From: Pacificispira sp033344895
GTDB taxonomy: Bacteria > Pseudomonadota > Alphaproteobacteria > UBA8366 > Aestuariispiraceae
Assembly (NCBI GenBank): GCA_965229685.1
Contig: OZ245920.1
Span: 2,728,001-2,792,000, forward strand
Length of the DNA stretch: 64,000 nucleotides
Direction: 5' to 3'
Shown: piece after piece, positions 52,375-62,073 of the stretch
How positions within the stretch are numbered: the stretch's first letter is position 1
How the letters are laid out: every line of letters starts with the position of its first letter
Notes under the pieces: generated by a model
The model's database searches: none
What the model was told of the DNA's origin: nothing
The model's input: only the letters and a program-made list of their open reading frames with translations
Translations under genes and position numbers: made by a program

Positions 52375-53780
52375 TGCGCATGCCCTTGACCCTCGGTCGC
52401 CTGCATTTCGTCGGCATCGGCGGGATCGGCATGTCCGGAATCGCCGAAGTCATGCACAATCTCGGCTACACAGTTTCCGGTTCCGACATGGCGGACAACG
52501 CCAATGTGAAGCGACTGCGCGGCCTCGGTATCGACGTCCGGATCGGCCATGAAGCGGCCCATGTCGATGGCGCGGCCGTCGTCGTGGTTTCTACCGCGGT
52601 GAAACGCGATAATCCGGAGGTTTCTGCAGCGCGTGCGGCCCTGATCCCGGTCGTGCGTCGGGCCGAAATGCTGGCCGAACTGATGCGCCTGAAATGGTCC
52701 GTCGCCGTCGGCGGCACGCATGGCAAGACGACCACCACGTCGTTGGTCGCCCAGATGCTGGATACCGCGAAGAAGGATCCGACCGTGATCAACGGCGGAA
52801 TCATCAACGCCTATGGAACCAATGCCCGATTGGGTCAGGGCGAATGGTTGGTCGCAGAGGCGGACGAGAGCGACGGAACCTTCGTGAAACTGCCTGCGAC
52901 GATCGCGGTCGTAACCAATATTGACCCGGAGCATATGGATCACTACGGCAGTTTCGACGCCCTGCGCGACGCCTTCCGGACCTTCGTTCAGAATATTCCC
53001 TTCTACGGGTTCGCAGCCGTGTGCCTCGACCACCCTGAGGTCCAGGCACTGATCGGGCGCATCGAGGACCGACGCATCGTCACCTACGGTTTCAGCCCGC
53101 AGGCCGACGTCCGCGCCGTGTCCTATACGCCCGGCCCCGACGGTTATGTCATGGCGGTTGAAATCGCCTTGCGCGGTGAGGAGAAGCGCCGCATCGATGA
53201 CATTCACCTTCCGATGCATGGCGACCACAATGTCCAGAACTCCCTGGCTGCAATTGCCGTTGCAGTTGAAATGGACATCCCGGACGAGGTCATTCGGGCA
53301 GCACTGGCCGCCTTCTCCGGCGTGAAGCGGCGGTTCACGAAGACCGGCACCTGGAATGACGTGACCATCATCGACGATTACGGCCATCACCCGGTCGAGA
53401 TCGCAGCAGTCCTTCGCGCCGCGCGGCAAGCCACCCGAAACCGGGTCGTCGCCGTGGTTCAGCCGCATCGCTACACCCGACTGCACGATCTGTTCGAGGA
53501 TTTCTGCACCTGCTTCAATGATGCGGACATGGTTCTGGTCGCGCCGGTCTACACGGCCGGGGAACAGCCGATCGAAGGTGCCGATCGCGACCATCTGGCC
53601 GATGGGCTGCGCGCGCGTGGCCACCGTTCCGTCCGCGTGATCGAGGGTGAGAGCGATCTTGCCGACACCGTTCGCGAGGTAGCCCAGCCCGGTGACATGG
53701 TCATTTGTCTGGGTGCGGGTTCGATCACCGCCTGGGCGAACGCGCTTCCGGAACGCCTGGCGGCGGGAGGCGCGGCATGA
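52374..53780 (+). CDS. murC: UDP-MurNAc:L-Ala ligase
   Basis: A 468-residue Mur ligase. The N-terminal signature is HFVGIGGIGMSGIAEVM, the ATP loop is VGGTHGKTTTTSL (near residue 110), and DDYGHHPVEI is MurC-specific. It adds the first alanine to UDP-MurNAc. AAGGAGG precedes the start, which shares a base with the murG stop. Confidence 0.96.
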   Translation: MRMPLTLGRLHFVGIGGIGMSGIAEVMHNLGYTVSGSDMADNANVKRLRGLGIDVRIGHEAAHVDGAAVVVVSTAVKRDNPEVSAARAALIPVVRRAEMLAELMRLKWSVAVGGTHGKTTTTSLVAQMLDTAKKDPTVINGGIINAYGTNARLGQGEWLVAEADESDGTFVKLPATIAVVTNIDPEHMDHYGSFDALRDAFRTFVQNIPFYGFAAVCLDHPEVQALIGRIEDRRIVTYGFSPQADVRAVSYTPGPDGYVMAVEIALRGEEKRRIDDIHLPMHGDHNVQNSLAAIAVAVEMDIPDEVIRAALAAFSGVKRRFTKTGTWNDVTIIDDYGHHPVEIAAVLRAARQATRNRVVAVVQPHRYTRLHDLFEDFCTCFNDADMVLVAPVYTAGEQPIEGADRDHLADGLRARGHRSVRVIEGESDLADTVREVAQPGDMVICLGAGSITAWANALPERLAAGGAA

Positions 53781-54703
53781 TGGCGATGAAGTCGGATATC
53801 GAAACCGGCTTGCTGGCGAGACTGCCCGACGTGCGTGGACGCATTTCCGAAGGCAGCCCGCTGTCGAAGGTCACCTGGTTCCGCGTCGGCGGGCCGGCGG
53901 ATGCGATGTTCAAGCCGGCCGACCTGGCCGACCTGCAGGCCTTCCTGGCTGCGACCCCGAAGGACATTCCCGTAACCCCGATCGGCGTCGGGTCCAACCT
54001 GTTGGTGAGAGACGGCGGCGTCGCCGGTGTCGTACTGCGACTGGGGGGTGGATTTGCCGACATCTCGGCGGACGGCACCGAAGTTGAAGCCGGCGCTGCG
54101 GCCCTGGACGCCAATGTCGCCAGAACTGCCGCCAGCCATTCCCTGACCGGACTGGAGTTCTATTCAGGCATCCCTGGCACGATCGGCGGCGCATTGCGTA
54201 TGAATGCCGGCGCCTACGGCACGGAAACAAAAGATGTCCTGATCTGGGCGGAGGCGTTGGATCGTGAAGGCACGCTGCACCGCATCGACGCGGCCGATAT
54301 GGGATTCGACTATCGCCATTGCGGCATCCCCATGGATTGGATTTTCGTACGTGCCCGCTTCCGTGCGGAACCCGGGGACGAAACGGCAATTCGCGCCCGC
54401 ATGGCGGAAATCCAGGAAAGCCGAAGCGCCAGTCAGCCGATCCGCAGCCGGACCGGCGGATCCACCTTTCGAAACCCGCCGGGCGGCAAGGCCTGGAAGA
54501 CAATCGACACAGCCGGCTGCCGCGGCCTTCGGGTGGGCGGCGCACAGGTGTCGGAGCAGCACTGTAATTTCCTGATCAATACCGGCGACGCAACCGGCGC
54601 GGACCTCGAGTCCCTCGGCGAGGAAGTCCGCCGACGGGTGCGCGAAAGCCAGGGCGTCGAACTTACCTGGGAAATCAAGAGGATCGGGAGGACCGCGGAA
54701 TGA
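53777..54703 (+). CDS. murB: UDP-N-acetylenolpyruvoylglucosamine reductase
   Basis: A 308-residue flavoenzyme of the type II MurB form. Seen are VTWFRVGGPADAMFKP, the flavin-contact IGVGSNLLVRDGGV, GIPGTIGGALRMNAGAYG and the catalytic GSTFRNPPGGKAWK with its serine. It reduces the enolpyruvyl ether to MurNAc. The start overlaps murC, and the stop overlaps ddl. Confidence 0.95.
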   Translation: MMAMKSDIETGLLARLPDVRGRISEGSPLSKVTWFRVGGPADAMFKPADLADLQAFLAATPKDIPVTPIGVGSNLLVRDGGVAGVVLRLGGGFADISADGTEVEAGAAALDANVARTAASHSLTGLEFYSGIPGTIGGALRMNAGAYGTETKDVLIWAEALDREGTLHRIDAADMGFDYRHCGIPMDWIFVRARFRAEPGDETAIRARMAEIQESRSASQPIRSRTGGSTFRNPPGGKAWKTIDTAGCRGLRVGGAQVSEQHCNFLINTGDATGADLESLGEEVRRRVRESQGVELTWEIKRIGRTAE

Positions 54704-55605
54704 CGAAATCGGTGGCGGTTCTTATGGGCGGCTGGTCCGCCGAACGCGAGGTTTCACTGGTCTCCGGCAAGGCCTGTGCCGACGCGCTGGAAAATGCCGG
54801 CTATTCGGTGAGCAGGATCGATCTGCAGCGGGACGTGCGCGCCCTGATCGACGCCCTGGAGCCACGACCGGACGTCGTCTTCAACGCGCTGCATGGCCGA
54901 TGGGGCGAAGACGGTGCGATCCAGGGCCTGCTGGACATGATGGCCATTCCCTATACCCATTCCGGGCGGATGGCATCGACCCTGGCGATGGACAAGCCGT
55001 TGTCGATCCAGCTCTTCCGTCAGGCGGGCCTTCCGACGGCAAATCATGTCGTGACCGACATCGACGCCCTGCGTTCCGGGCCGGAGCCGATGCAGCGCCC
55101 CTTCGTCGTGAAACCCGCCCATGAAGGCTCCTCCGTCGGGGTCTATATCGTGCTGGAAGGCAATAACGGTCCGGACTATTCCGCCTGGTCCTACGGAACC
55201 GCGATGGTGGAGGAGTATGTGGCGGGACAGGAACTGACCGTCTCGGTCATGGGCGGCAAGGCAATGGCCGTCACGGAACTGCGCCCTAAGCAGGGATTCT
55301 ACGACTACGAAGCCAAATACACCGACGGCAAGACGGTGCATCTCTGCCCGGCGCCGATCTCTGACACCCTAGCCCGGACCTGCATGGATCTGGCGGAGCG
55401 CGCCCATGTTGCGCTGGGCTGCCGCGGCGTGACCCGTTCCGACTTCCGCTATGACCCGGAATCGGGCCGACTGATCATTCTGGAGGTCAACACACAGCCG
55501 GGCATGACACCCTTGAGCCTCGTCCCGGAACAAGCGCTCCAGTTAGGCATTTCGTTCGAAGAACTGGTGAGTTGGATGGTGGAGAACGCGTCATGCGATT
55601 CCTGA
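54700..55605 (+). CDS. ddl: D-alanine--D-alanine ligase
   Basis: A 301-residue ATP-grasp ligase. Motifs: VLMGGWSAEREVSLVSG at the N-terminus, FNALHGRWGEDGAIQGLLD, KPAHEGSSVGV, and EVNTQPGMTPLSLVPEQA near the end. It makes the D-Ala-D-Ala dipeptide used by MurF. Its 3' end overlaps ftsQ by 13 nt. Confidence 0.95.
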   Translation: MTKSVAVLMGGWSAEREVSLVSGKACADALENAGYSVSRIDLQRDVRALIDALEPRPDVVFNALHGRWGEDGAIQGLLDMMAIPYTHSGRMASTLAMDKPLSIQLFRQAGLPTANHVVTDIDALRSGPEPMQRPFVVKPAHEGSSVGVYIVLEGNNGPDYSAWSYGTAMVEEYVAGQELTVSVMGGKAMAVTELRPKQGFYDYEAKYTDGKTVHLCPAPISDTLARTCMDLAERAHVALGCRGVTRSDFRYDPESGRLIILEVNTQPGMTPLSLVPEQALQLGISFEELVSWMVENASCDS

Positions 55606-56486
55606 TGCGCGCCAAGAAACCGACCGGGAAAGCCGCCAAGGCCGCACCGCGCGAACGCGCCAAGTCGCGTAAGGCAGACAACGACGCGGAGAGCACGGGC
55701 ATGCGGACACCGCTGACGCTCGGCGCATCCTTCGCGGGTCTGCTCGCGGTATTGGGCGGCCTTGCCTACGCCTGGCATATCGATGCCCCCTCCCGCATTG
55801 CGGCCTGGACATATGACAGCTTCATGGCCGCTACCGCGGGGGCCGGCCTGTCGGTTCGTGAAGTCTATGCCGTCGGCCGCACGGAAACCGCGCGCAGCGA
55901 CATTCTGAGCGCCCTGCAGGTCGATATCGGCGATCCGATCCTCGACTTCGATCCCGAAGTCGCGCGCACCCGCCTGGAGGAACTGGGGTGGGTCCGTGCA
56001 GCCGAAGTTCGCCGCACCTTCCCCGGCACCGTCGTCGTCCGTCTGGAAGAACGCGAGGCAATCGCGATCTGGCAGCATGACGAACGTTTCGTACTGATCG
56101 ATTCGAACGGGATCGAGATCGGCGAGAAGGACGTGCACCGGCACAGCCATCTGAAGATTGTCGTCGGGCCCGACGCACCTCAGCATACGGCGGAACTGCT
56201 CAGTCTGCTGAAAAGTGAGCCGGAACTGGAAGACCGCGTCGTGGCAGCCGTTCGCGTTGGCGCGCGGCGCTGGAACCTGCGGCTTGAGGGCGGGATCGAC
56301 GTCAGCCTGCCGGAACAGGGCGCATCGGTGGCCTGGCGCAAACTGGCGGATTATCAGCGCGAGCACGAAATCCTGTCGCGGGCGGTGGGTGAAATCGACC
56401 TTCGCCATCCCGACCGCATGACAGTGCAACTGACAGAACCCGGCCTGCAGGAAGTTATGGGCCGGGGAAAAGGCGAAGAAACCTAA
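55593..56486 (+). CDS. ftsQ: Cell division protein FtsQ
   Basis: A 297-residue bitopic protein: a basic cytoplasmic tail of ~45 residues, one membrane helix (about 50-66), then the POTRA domain (VREVYAVGRTETARSDILSA; LEELGWVRAAEVRRTFPGTV) and the FtsQ beta domain. It bridges early and late division proteins. The ATG at 55593 lies inside the ddl 3' end with a GGAG site upstream. Confidence 0.9.
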   Translation: MRFLMRAKKPTGKAAKAAPRERAKSRKADNDAESTGMRTPLTLGASFAGLLAVLGGLAYAWHIDAPSRIAAWTYDSFMAATAGAGLSVREVYAVGRTETARSDILSALQVDIGDPILDFDPEVARTRLEELGWVRAAEVRRTFPGTVVVRLEEREAIAIWQHDERFVLIDSNGIEIGEKDVHRHSHLKIVVGPDAPQHTAELLSLLKSEPELEDRVVAAVRVGARRWNLRLEGGIDVSLPEQGASVAWRKLADYQREHEILSRAVGEIDLRHPDRMTVQLTEPGLQEVMGRGKGEET

Positions 56487-56546
56487 AGGGGCAACCAAGA
56501 CGCGGGTCCGGTAAGGGCCGGCCCGGCTTTTCGAGGAAGAACGACG

Positions 56547-57782
56547 GTGGCGACGACACGTAAACTGACGGCTTTGGATGTGGGATCGACGAAGATCTGC
56601 TGCTTTATCGCAGAGGTCTCGGATGCCGGGCGCATCCGCGTTACCGGCATGAGCCATCAACAATCAGCCGGGCTCAAGGGTGGCGTGGTCGTCGATATGG
56701 AAAGCGCCTATCGCGCCATTCTGTCCGCGGTCCATTCCGCTGAGCAGATGGCCGGCACCACGATCGAGGACGTCATCGTCTCCATCAACGGGGCGAAGCC
56801 GAAAAGCACCACCCTGATGCGGGAAATGACCATCGGTGGCGGGGCAATTCGCGACCCCGACATTGCTCGCCTGCTACAGGAAGCCAAAGAGGCGGAGAAC
56901 CACGAGAATCGGATGCTGTTGCACGCCATTCCGATCGGATACTCCGTCGACGGCGGCCCGCTGCTGAAAGAACCCCGGTCGATGCATGCCCAGACACTGG
57001 GCGTGAAGATGCATCTGGTGACCGCCAATGAAGGCGCCGTGCAAAACCTCGTGAACTGCGTCGCGCGCTGTCATCTGAAGGTCTTCGATTTTGCGCTTTC
57101 CTCCTACGCGGCCGGTCTGTCCGCTCTGGTTGAGGATGAAAAGGACCTCGGCGCGACGGTGATCGACATGGGTGGCGGCACGACCAGTTTCAGCGTCTTC
57201 TATGAAGGTGCAGCGGTCTATGGCGACTGCATACCGGTGGGTGGTCAGCATGTTACCTCCGACATCGCCCGCGGGCTTTCGACCACGATCCATCAGGCGG
57301 AACGGCTGAAGACGCTTTATGGATCGTGCCTGCCCGCGCCGTCGGACGACCGCGACATGATCGATGCGCCGCGCATTGGCGAGGAGGACGATGCCTCCCC
57401 CAATCGCGTCCCCAAAAGCTATCTGGTTTCGATCATCGCCCCCCGATTGGAGGAGACATTCGAACTGGTCAAGAAGCGCCTGGATGCATCCGGTGCCGCC
57501 GGCATGGCCGGTCAGCGCGTCGTCCTGACCGGTGGCGCGAGCCAGTTGCCCGGCGTTCGCGAAATGGCGGGACGCATTCTTGGAAAGCAGGTTCGGCATG
57601 GGCGCCCGCTCAAGGTTTCCGGCCTTGCCGAAGCTACCGGAGGGCCGGCATTCGCCACTGCGGCCGGCCTTCTGCACTTCGCTGTGGACGATTGTGGGGA
57701 GGCCCGCAGCACCGCGACGCAACCTGCAGCGAATCAGGGGGGAATCATGGCGCGTGTCGGAGGGTGGTTTCGTGGCTTTTAA
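56547..57782 (+). CDS. ftsA: Cell division protein FtsA
   Basis: A 411-residue actin-like ATPase that tethers FtsZ to the membrane. Seen are LTALDVGSTKICCFIAEV (phosphate 1), VIDMGGGTTSFSVF (phosphate 2), VVLTGGASQLPGV (adenosine) and a C-terminal amphipathic helix ARVGGWFRGF. A GTG start with a GAGGAAG site was chosen. The 150-bp gap to ftsZ contains four GANTC sites. Confidence 0.95.
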   Translation: MATTRKLTALDVGSTKICCFIAEVSDAGRIRVTGMSHQQSAGLKGGVVVDMESAYRAILSAVHSAEQMAGTTIEDVIVSINGAKPKSTTLMREMTIGGGAIRDPDIARLLQEAKEAENHENRMLLHAIPIGYSVDGGPLLKEPRSMHAQTLGVKMHLVTANEGAVQNLVNCVARCHLKVFDFALSSYAAGLSALVEDEKDLGATVIDMGGGTTSFSVFYEGAAVYGDCIPVGGQHVTSDIARGLSTTIHQAERLKTLYGSCLPAPSDDRDMIDAPRIGEEDDASPNRVPKSYLVSIIAPRLEETFELVKKRLDASGAAGMAGQRVVLTGGASQLPGVREMAGRILGKQVRHGRPLKVSGLAEATGGPAFATAAGLLHFAVDDCGEARSTATQPAANQGGIMARVGGWFRGF

Positions 57783-57849
57783 GCAACACCCAAGGAAAAA
57801 ACGCACAAAACCATGCAGTGGAAACGCTAAAAACCGGTCCAAAGCCTGC

Positions 57850-57892
57850 GAATCACTAGAGACTCGATTCTCGATATCAGGTCTCGCGAATC
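57850..57892. promoter_or_regulatory. Cluster of four GANTC sites before ftsZ
   Basis: GANTC occurs at 57850, 57861, 57866 and 57888 in the ftsA-ftsZ spacer, the first about 80 bp before the ftsZ start. In alphaproteobacteria GANTC is methylated by CcrM, and the methylation state is read by GcrA at promoters, including ftsZ in Caulobacter. Four sites in 43 bp is far more than chance would give in GC-rich DNA. Confidence 0.6.
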
Positions 57893-57932
57893 AGGACCGG
57901 CTGAAGACATCGTCGCTCGAAGGAGGCGCATC

Positions 57933-59639
57933 ATGAGTATCAATTTCAAGGCACCCGAGGCCGAAGTCGACCTGAAGCCGCGGATCGTGGTCGTCGGAGT
58001 CGGCGGCGCGGGCGGCAACGCCGTCAACAACATGATTCGCTCGAACCTCGAGGGTGTCGAGTTCGTCGTCGCGAATACCGATGCGCAGGCGCTGAAACAT
58101 TCCCAGGCGGACCGGAAGATCCAGCTCGGTGCGGATGTCACCCGCGGACTCGGTGCCGGTGCCCGACCGGAAATCGGTCGCGACGCCGCGATGGAATCGC
58201 TGGACGACGCGCTGGAACACCTGACCGGCGCGAACATGGTCTTCATCACCGCCGGCATGGGCGGCGGCACCGGCACCGGTGCCGCACCGGTACTGGCCGA
58301 GGCCTGCCGCGACCACGGCATGCTGACGGTCGGTGTCGTGACCAAGCCGTTCCATTTCGAAGGCGCCCACCGCATGCGGGCCGCCGAGCAGGGCATCGAG
58401 GAACTGCAACAGTTCGTCGACACCCTGATCATCATTCCGAACCAGAACCTGTTCCGGGTCGCGAATGAGAAGACGACCTTCGCCGACGCCTTCAAGATGG
58501 CGGACGATGTCCTGTATTCCGGCGTGCGTGGCGTGACCGACCTGATGGTCATGCCGGGCCTGATCAACCTGGATTTCGCCGACATCCGCACGGTGATGAG
58601 CGAAATGGGCAAGGCGATGATGGGGACGGGCGAAGCCGATGGCGACAATCGCGCCATCCTGGCCGCCGAAAGCGCCATCTCCAACCCGCTGCTGGAAGAT
58701 GTGTCGATGAAGGGGGCCCGCGGCGTCCTGATCAACATCACCGGCGGGCCGGACATGACCCTGTTCGAAGTCGACGAAGCCGCCAATCGGATCCGCGAGG
58801 AGGTCGATGCCGACGCCAACATCATCTTCGGCTCCACCTTCGAGGAAAACCTGGAAGGCAAGATGCGGGTCTCGGTGGTCGCAACCGGTATCGAATCCGA
58901 AGCCGGCGTCAATCCGCGCCCGGCCCAGCAGCGTTCTTCGGTAACGCCGCTGCGTCCGCGTAAGGTGGAAGCCCCGGCGGCAGAGGTCGCGGAGGCCCCG
59001 GAAGTCGTTGCCGAAGCCGATCCCTACGAAGAAGCGCATGAGCAGATGGAAGCCACGGTAACCGCGGAAGAAATCTCTCAGGTTGCGGCAACCCGGCCGG
59101 AAGCTGCAGAGCCGACGGCCGAGTCGGACGAATACGATCCGGAGCCGGCACTCTTCGACGACCCGCCCGCAGCGACGGACCGGAAGGAAGCCGCAGACAT
59201 GGATGCCGTGCCCGAAACGGCCGGACCGTCCCCTGCCCCGGAAGCCGTCCGTCCGAAAGACGCCTTCATTCCGCCGCGACCGGTGCGCCCGGAGGAACTG
59301 AAGCGCGGCCCCGCCCGAGAGGCCGAGCCGTTCCGTGAAGCCGAAATGATGAACGGTAGCGACGGCGCCCAGCGTCCGCGCGGCAAGACCAGCCTGTTCA
59401 GCCGCGTTACCGGACTGGGCCTGGGAAACGGGAAGACCGCGCCGTCGAAGCAGAGTGAACCGTCTTTGGTGCGCGGCGAAGCCAAACCCGCCCAGCAGCC
59501 GCAGCAGGCCGCGCCCCGGCCGGCGCCGATTCAAAGAACTGCGGAAGCCGCAAAACCGGTTGAAGCCGATCTGGCACCGTCAAAGGCGGAAGAGGAAATG
59601 CTGGAAATCCCGGCATTCCTCCGCCGCCAGGCAAACTGA
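57933..59639 (+). CDS. ftsZ: Cell division protein FtsZ
   Basis: A 568-residue tubulin homologue. The GTP-binding signature is G110-G-G-T-G-T-G116, the T7 loop is NLDFADIRTVM (near residue 210), and the conserved C-terminal peptide EIPAFLRRQAN ends the protein. Between about residue 330 and 555 lies a long Pro/Glu/Ala-rich disordered linker, as usual in alphaproteobacteria. AGGAGG precedes the start. Confidence 0.97.
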   Translation: MSINFKAPEAEVDLKPRIVVVGVGGAGGNAVNNMIRSNLEGVEFVVANTDAQALKHSQADRKIQLGADVTRGLGAGARPEIGRDAAMESLDDALEHLTGANMVFITAGMGGGTGTGAAPVLAEACRDHGMLTVGVVTKPFHFEGAHRMRAAEQGIEELQQFVDTLIIIPNQNLFRVANEKTTFADAFKMADDVLYSGVRGVTDLMVMPGLINLDFADIRTVMSEMGKAMMGTGEADGDNRAILAAESAISNPLLEDVSMKGARGVLINITGGPDMTLFEVDEAANRIREEVDADANIIFGSTFEENLEGKMRVSVVATGIESEAGVNPRPAQQRSSVTPLRPRKVEAPAAEVAEAPEVVAEADPYEEAHEQMEATVTAEEISQVAATRPEAAEPTAESDEYDPEPALFDDPPAATDRKEAADMDAVPETAGPSPAPEAVRPKDAFIPPRPVRPEELKRGPAREAEPFREAEMMNGSDGAQRPRGKTSLFSRVTGLGLGNGKTAPSKQSEPSLVRGEAKPAQQPQQAAPRPAPIQRTAEAAKPVEADLAPSKAEEEMLEIPAFLRRQAN

Positions 59640-59660
59640 CGGGTCTCAACATTGCGATAG

Positions 59661-59704
59661 ACCGGCCGCCGCCCATATCGGGTTGGCGGCCGGTTTGCGT
59701 TTGG
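59661..59704 (+). terminator. Intrinsic terminator after ftsZ
   Basis: ACCGGCCGCC and GGCGGCCGGT (59661-59670, 59685-59694) form a 10-bp stem followed by the moderate T-run TTTGCGTTTGG. It begins 22 nt after the ftsZ stop and probably marks the end of the dcw transcript. Confidence 0.65.
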
Positions 59705-59950
59705 ATAACGCGTTCCGCCCGGAAATCCCGCCCTGTTCCTGCCCTAGATCGACCAAGGGGGCTCGCCGACACAACAGGTTGGGATGCGCACCGCCATTTG
59801 CCGCGCCGCAATGCAACATTGTGTAACACTAGTTGATTTGTTGCCTTGCGACCCCGGTGGTACATCCATCAGCGTGCCGAACAGCGCGGCGCGGGGGTGA
59901 CACGAAAACGCTGCTTCAAGTAACCGATCGATAGGGTGTGGGTGGTGACA
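59705..59950. other. Non-coding region before lpxC
   Basis: No gene seen. An AT-richer stretch around 59813-59845 (AACATTGTGTAACACTAGTTG) contains the short palindrome GTGTAACAC and may be the lpxC promoter region, but no clear -35/-10 pair was found. Confidence 0.45.
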
Positions 59951-60886
59951 ATGCTGGACGGGATGAGCGAACTGACGGAAGTGACGGAACGGTCCGTATC
60001 GGCCGGTCTTCTGCAGCGCACTCTCAAATCTTCGATCAACTGCCGCGGCATTGGCTTGCACTCCGGTGAACCGGTGAACATGACGCTGACCCCTGCCGAC
60101 CCCGGTACGGGCATCGTCTTCCGCCGCGTCGACCTGAAGAATGGCGCGCGCGACATCCCTGCCCGGTTCGACATGGTCACGGATACGCGGCTCTGCACCA
60201 AGATTTCGAACGACCACAACGGTTCTGTCGCCACCATCGAACACCTGATGGCCGCGCTTGCCGGCTGCGGCGTCGACAATGCCATTGTCGAACTCGACGG
60301 ACCGGAAGTGCCCGTGATGGACGGCAGTTCCGAACCCTTTGTGTTCCTGGTCGAATGCGCCGGGGTCGTCGAACAGTCGGTCGAGCGCAATATCGTCCGG
60401 GTGAAACGCCCCGTGCGTGTCGGCACGGATGAGGCTTTTGCCTCGCTGGAGCCGGGCCACCGTTTCACAATGGCGATGGGCATCGATTTCGCGAGCCGCG
60501 CCATTGGTCGACAGGACATTTTCCTGGAAATCAGTGACCTGACTTTCAAGCGGGAGCTTTCCAAGGCCCGTACCTTCGGCTTCGCCCATGAGGTCGAGGC
60601 CATGCGCGCCGCCGGGCTGGCCCGCGGCGGCAGCCTGGAAAACGCGGTTGTCATCGACGGCGACACCGTCATGAACAAGGACGGTTTGCGGTTCGAGGAC
60701 GAGTTCGTCCGCCACAAGGCGCTGGATTGCGTCGGAGACCTGGCACTGGCAGGTGGTCCGATCCTGGGCCATTTCCGCGGCCGTCGAACCGGCCATGCGT
60801 TGAACAATCAACTGCTCCGCGCGCTGTTCTCCGATTCGGAAAATTACGCCCTGGTCCCCGCTTCCGAGACCTTATCCTTAGCCTGA
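59951..60886 (+). CDS. lpxC: UDP-3-O-acyl-N-acetylglucosamine deacetylase
   Basis: A 311-residue zinc enzyme, the committed step of lipid A synthesis. The zinc ligands are seen in EHLMAALAG (His near 99) and FVRHKALDCVGDL (His and Asp near 249-253). GRRTGHALNN near the end carries the catalytic His. The ATG at 59951 was chosen; 59936 (GTG) and 59963 are alternatives, so the first few residues are uncertain. Confidence 0.95.
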   Translation: MLDGMSELTEVTERSVSAGLLQRTLKSSINCRGIGLHSGEPVNMTLTPADPGTGIVFRRVDLKNGARDIPARFDMVTDTRLCTKISNDHNGSVATIEHLMAALAGCGVDNAIVELDGPEVPVMDGSSEPFVFLVECAGVVEQSVERNIVRVKRPVRVGTDEAFASLEPGHRFTMAMGIDFASRAIGRQDIFLEISDLTFKRELSKARTFGFAHEVEAMRAAGLARGGSLENAVVIDGDTVMNKDGLRFEDEFVRHKALDCVGDLALAGGPILGHFRGRRTGHALNNQLLRALFSDSENYALVPASETLSLA

Positions 60887-61226
60887 AGGGCTGCCGGACG
60901 ACTCGGTCACGAAGCCTCCCCGCCTGCTTGCCGGTCAAACCGCATCCGCGCCGAGAGATCGCGCGCCTGGAACGGCGTTGGATCCCAGGCATGTCAGGGC
61001 GCGGCCACTTAGCGATGCAAACCGAGTGTCGGGGCCGGCAGGCGCGTATGTTTTCTGCCGGAAACGGCCTTCTGCTTCCCTCGTGTTTTCATGATCGAAT
61101 CCCCGGAACCGCCAGGATATCGTTCGGTCCGGCCGCGGGCCGCGAATGAATTTTGATCCCCGGGCCGTAATGCTATATTCAGCCAGTGTGAAAGCGTCGC
61201 CTTCCCGGGAACACGAGCGATCCAAT
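60887..61226. other. Non-coding region between lpxC and bamD
   Basis: No convincing gene; an in-frame ATG at 61146 would extend BamD but destroys its lipoprotein signal. The promoter-like element at 61152 is the only feature seen. Confidence 0.45.
61152..61179 (+). promoter_or_regulatory. Candidate promoter of bamD-recN-ligA
   Basis: TTTGAT (61152-61157) and TATATT (61174-61179) are separated by 16 nt, about 48 nt before the bamD start. The match is modest, but it is the only good one in this spacer. Confidence 0.35.
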
Positions 61227-62054
61227 ATGCGTCTGATCAAATCTTTACAGAGCCGCACTCTAGTAGGTCTCATGGCCGCATTTCTGATGCTGGGTCTGAC
61301 TGCCTGCTCCGAGGACGAGCCGGAATATGTCGAACGCCCGGTGGAGGAACTCTACAACGAGGCCATGGACATGCTCGAAGTCCGAAACTTCGACGCCGCC
61401 ATTCTGGCCTTCGAGGAAGTGGACCGGCAGCATCCCTACTCTGTCTGGGCCACGAAGGCCCAGTTGATGTCGGCTTATGTGAACTATCGCGCCGACCGCT
61501 ATGACGAGGCGATCATCGCCCTGGACCGGTTCATCGACCTACATCCCGGCAACCGGGATATCGCCTATGCATACTACCTGCGCGCCATCGCATATTACGA
61601 ACAGATCGTCGATGTCGGCCGCGACCAGAAGATCACGCGCCTTGCGCTGGACGGGTTGCGCGACGTGGTGCGCCGATTCCCCAATACCGAATATGCCCGC
61701 GACGCCAATCTGAAGATCGACCTGACCCAGGACCATCTGGCCGGCAAGGAAATGTCGATCGGGCGCTTTTACCAGCGCCGGGATGAGCACGTCGCCGCGA
61801 TCAACCGCTTCAAGACGGTGATCGCGCAGTTTGAGACGACGACCCATGTCCCCGAGGCCCTGCATCGGCTGGTTGAAAGCTACGTCGCACTGGGAATTCG
61901 GCCGGAAGCGGAGCGGACCGCGTCGGTGCTGGGATACAACTTCCCGGGCAGCGACTGGTACGCCAATTCCTATGCGCTGCTGGAAGGCGGCCGGAATCTG
62001 GACGCCCCGGACGAGGATTCGTGGCTGAGCTGGACCTGGTCCTGGATATTCTGA
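61227..62054 (+). CDS. bamD: Outer-membrane assembly lipoprotein BamD
   Basis: A 275-residue lipoprotein of the BAM complex. The signal MRLIKSLQSRTLVGLMAAFL ends in the lipobox LTAC, giving lipidated Cys27. The TPR-like repeats read ELYNEAMDMLEVRNFDAAIL and RRFPNTEYARDANLKIDLTQ. It works with BamA to insert beta-barrel proteins. Placement between lpxC and recN is usual in alphaproteobacteria. Confidence 0.95.
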   Translation: MRLIKSLQSRTLVGLMAAFLMLGLTACSEDEPEYVERPVEELYNEAMDMLEVRNFDAAILAFEEVDRQHPYSVWATKAQLMSAYVNYRADRYDEAIIALDRFIDLHPGNRDIAYAYYLRAIAYYEQIVDVGRDQKITRLALDGLRDVVRRFPNTEYARDANLKIDLTQDHLAGKEMSIGRFYQRRDEHVAAINRFKTVIAQFETTTHVPEALHRLVESYVALGIRPEAERTASVLGYNFPGSDWYANSYALLEGGRNLDAPDEDSWLSWTWSWIF

Positions 62055-62073
62055 TCGGAGACCGGCGCGCATC

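Noticed and set aside
57891..59534. 547-codon open frame opposite ftsZ
   Set aside because: Antisense shadow; highly repetitive Gly/Arg/Phe/His composition without motifs.
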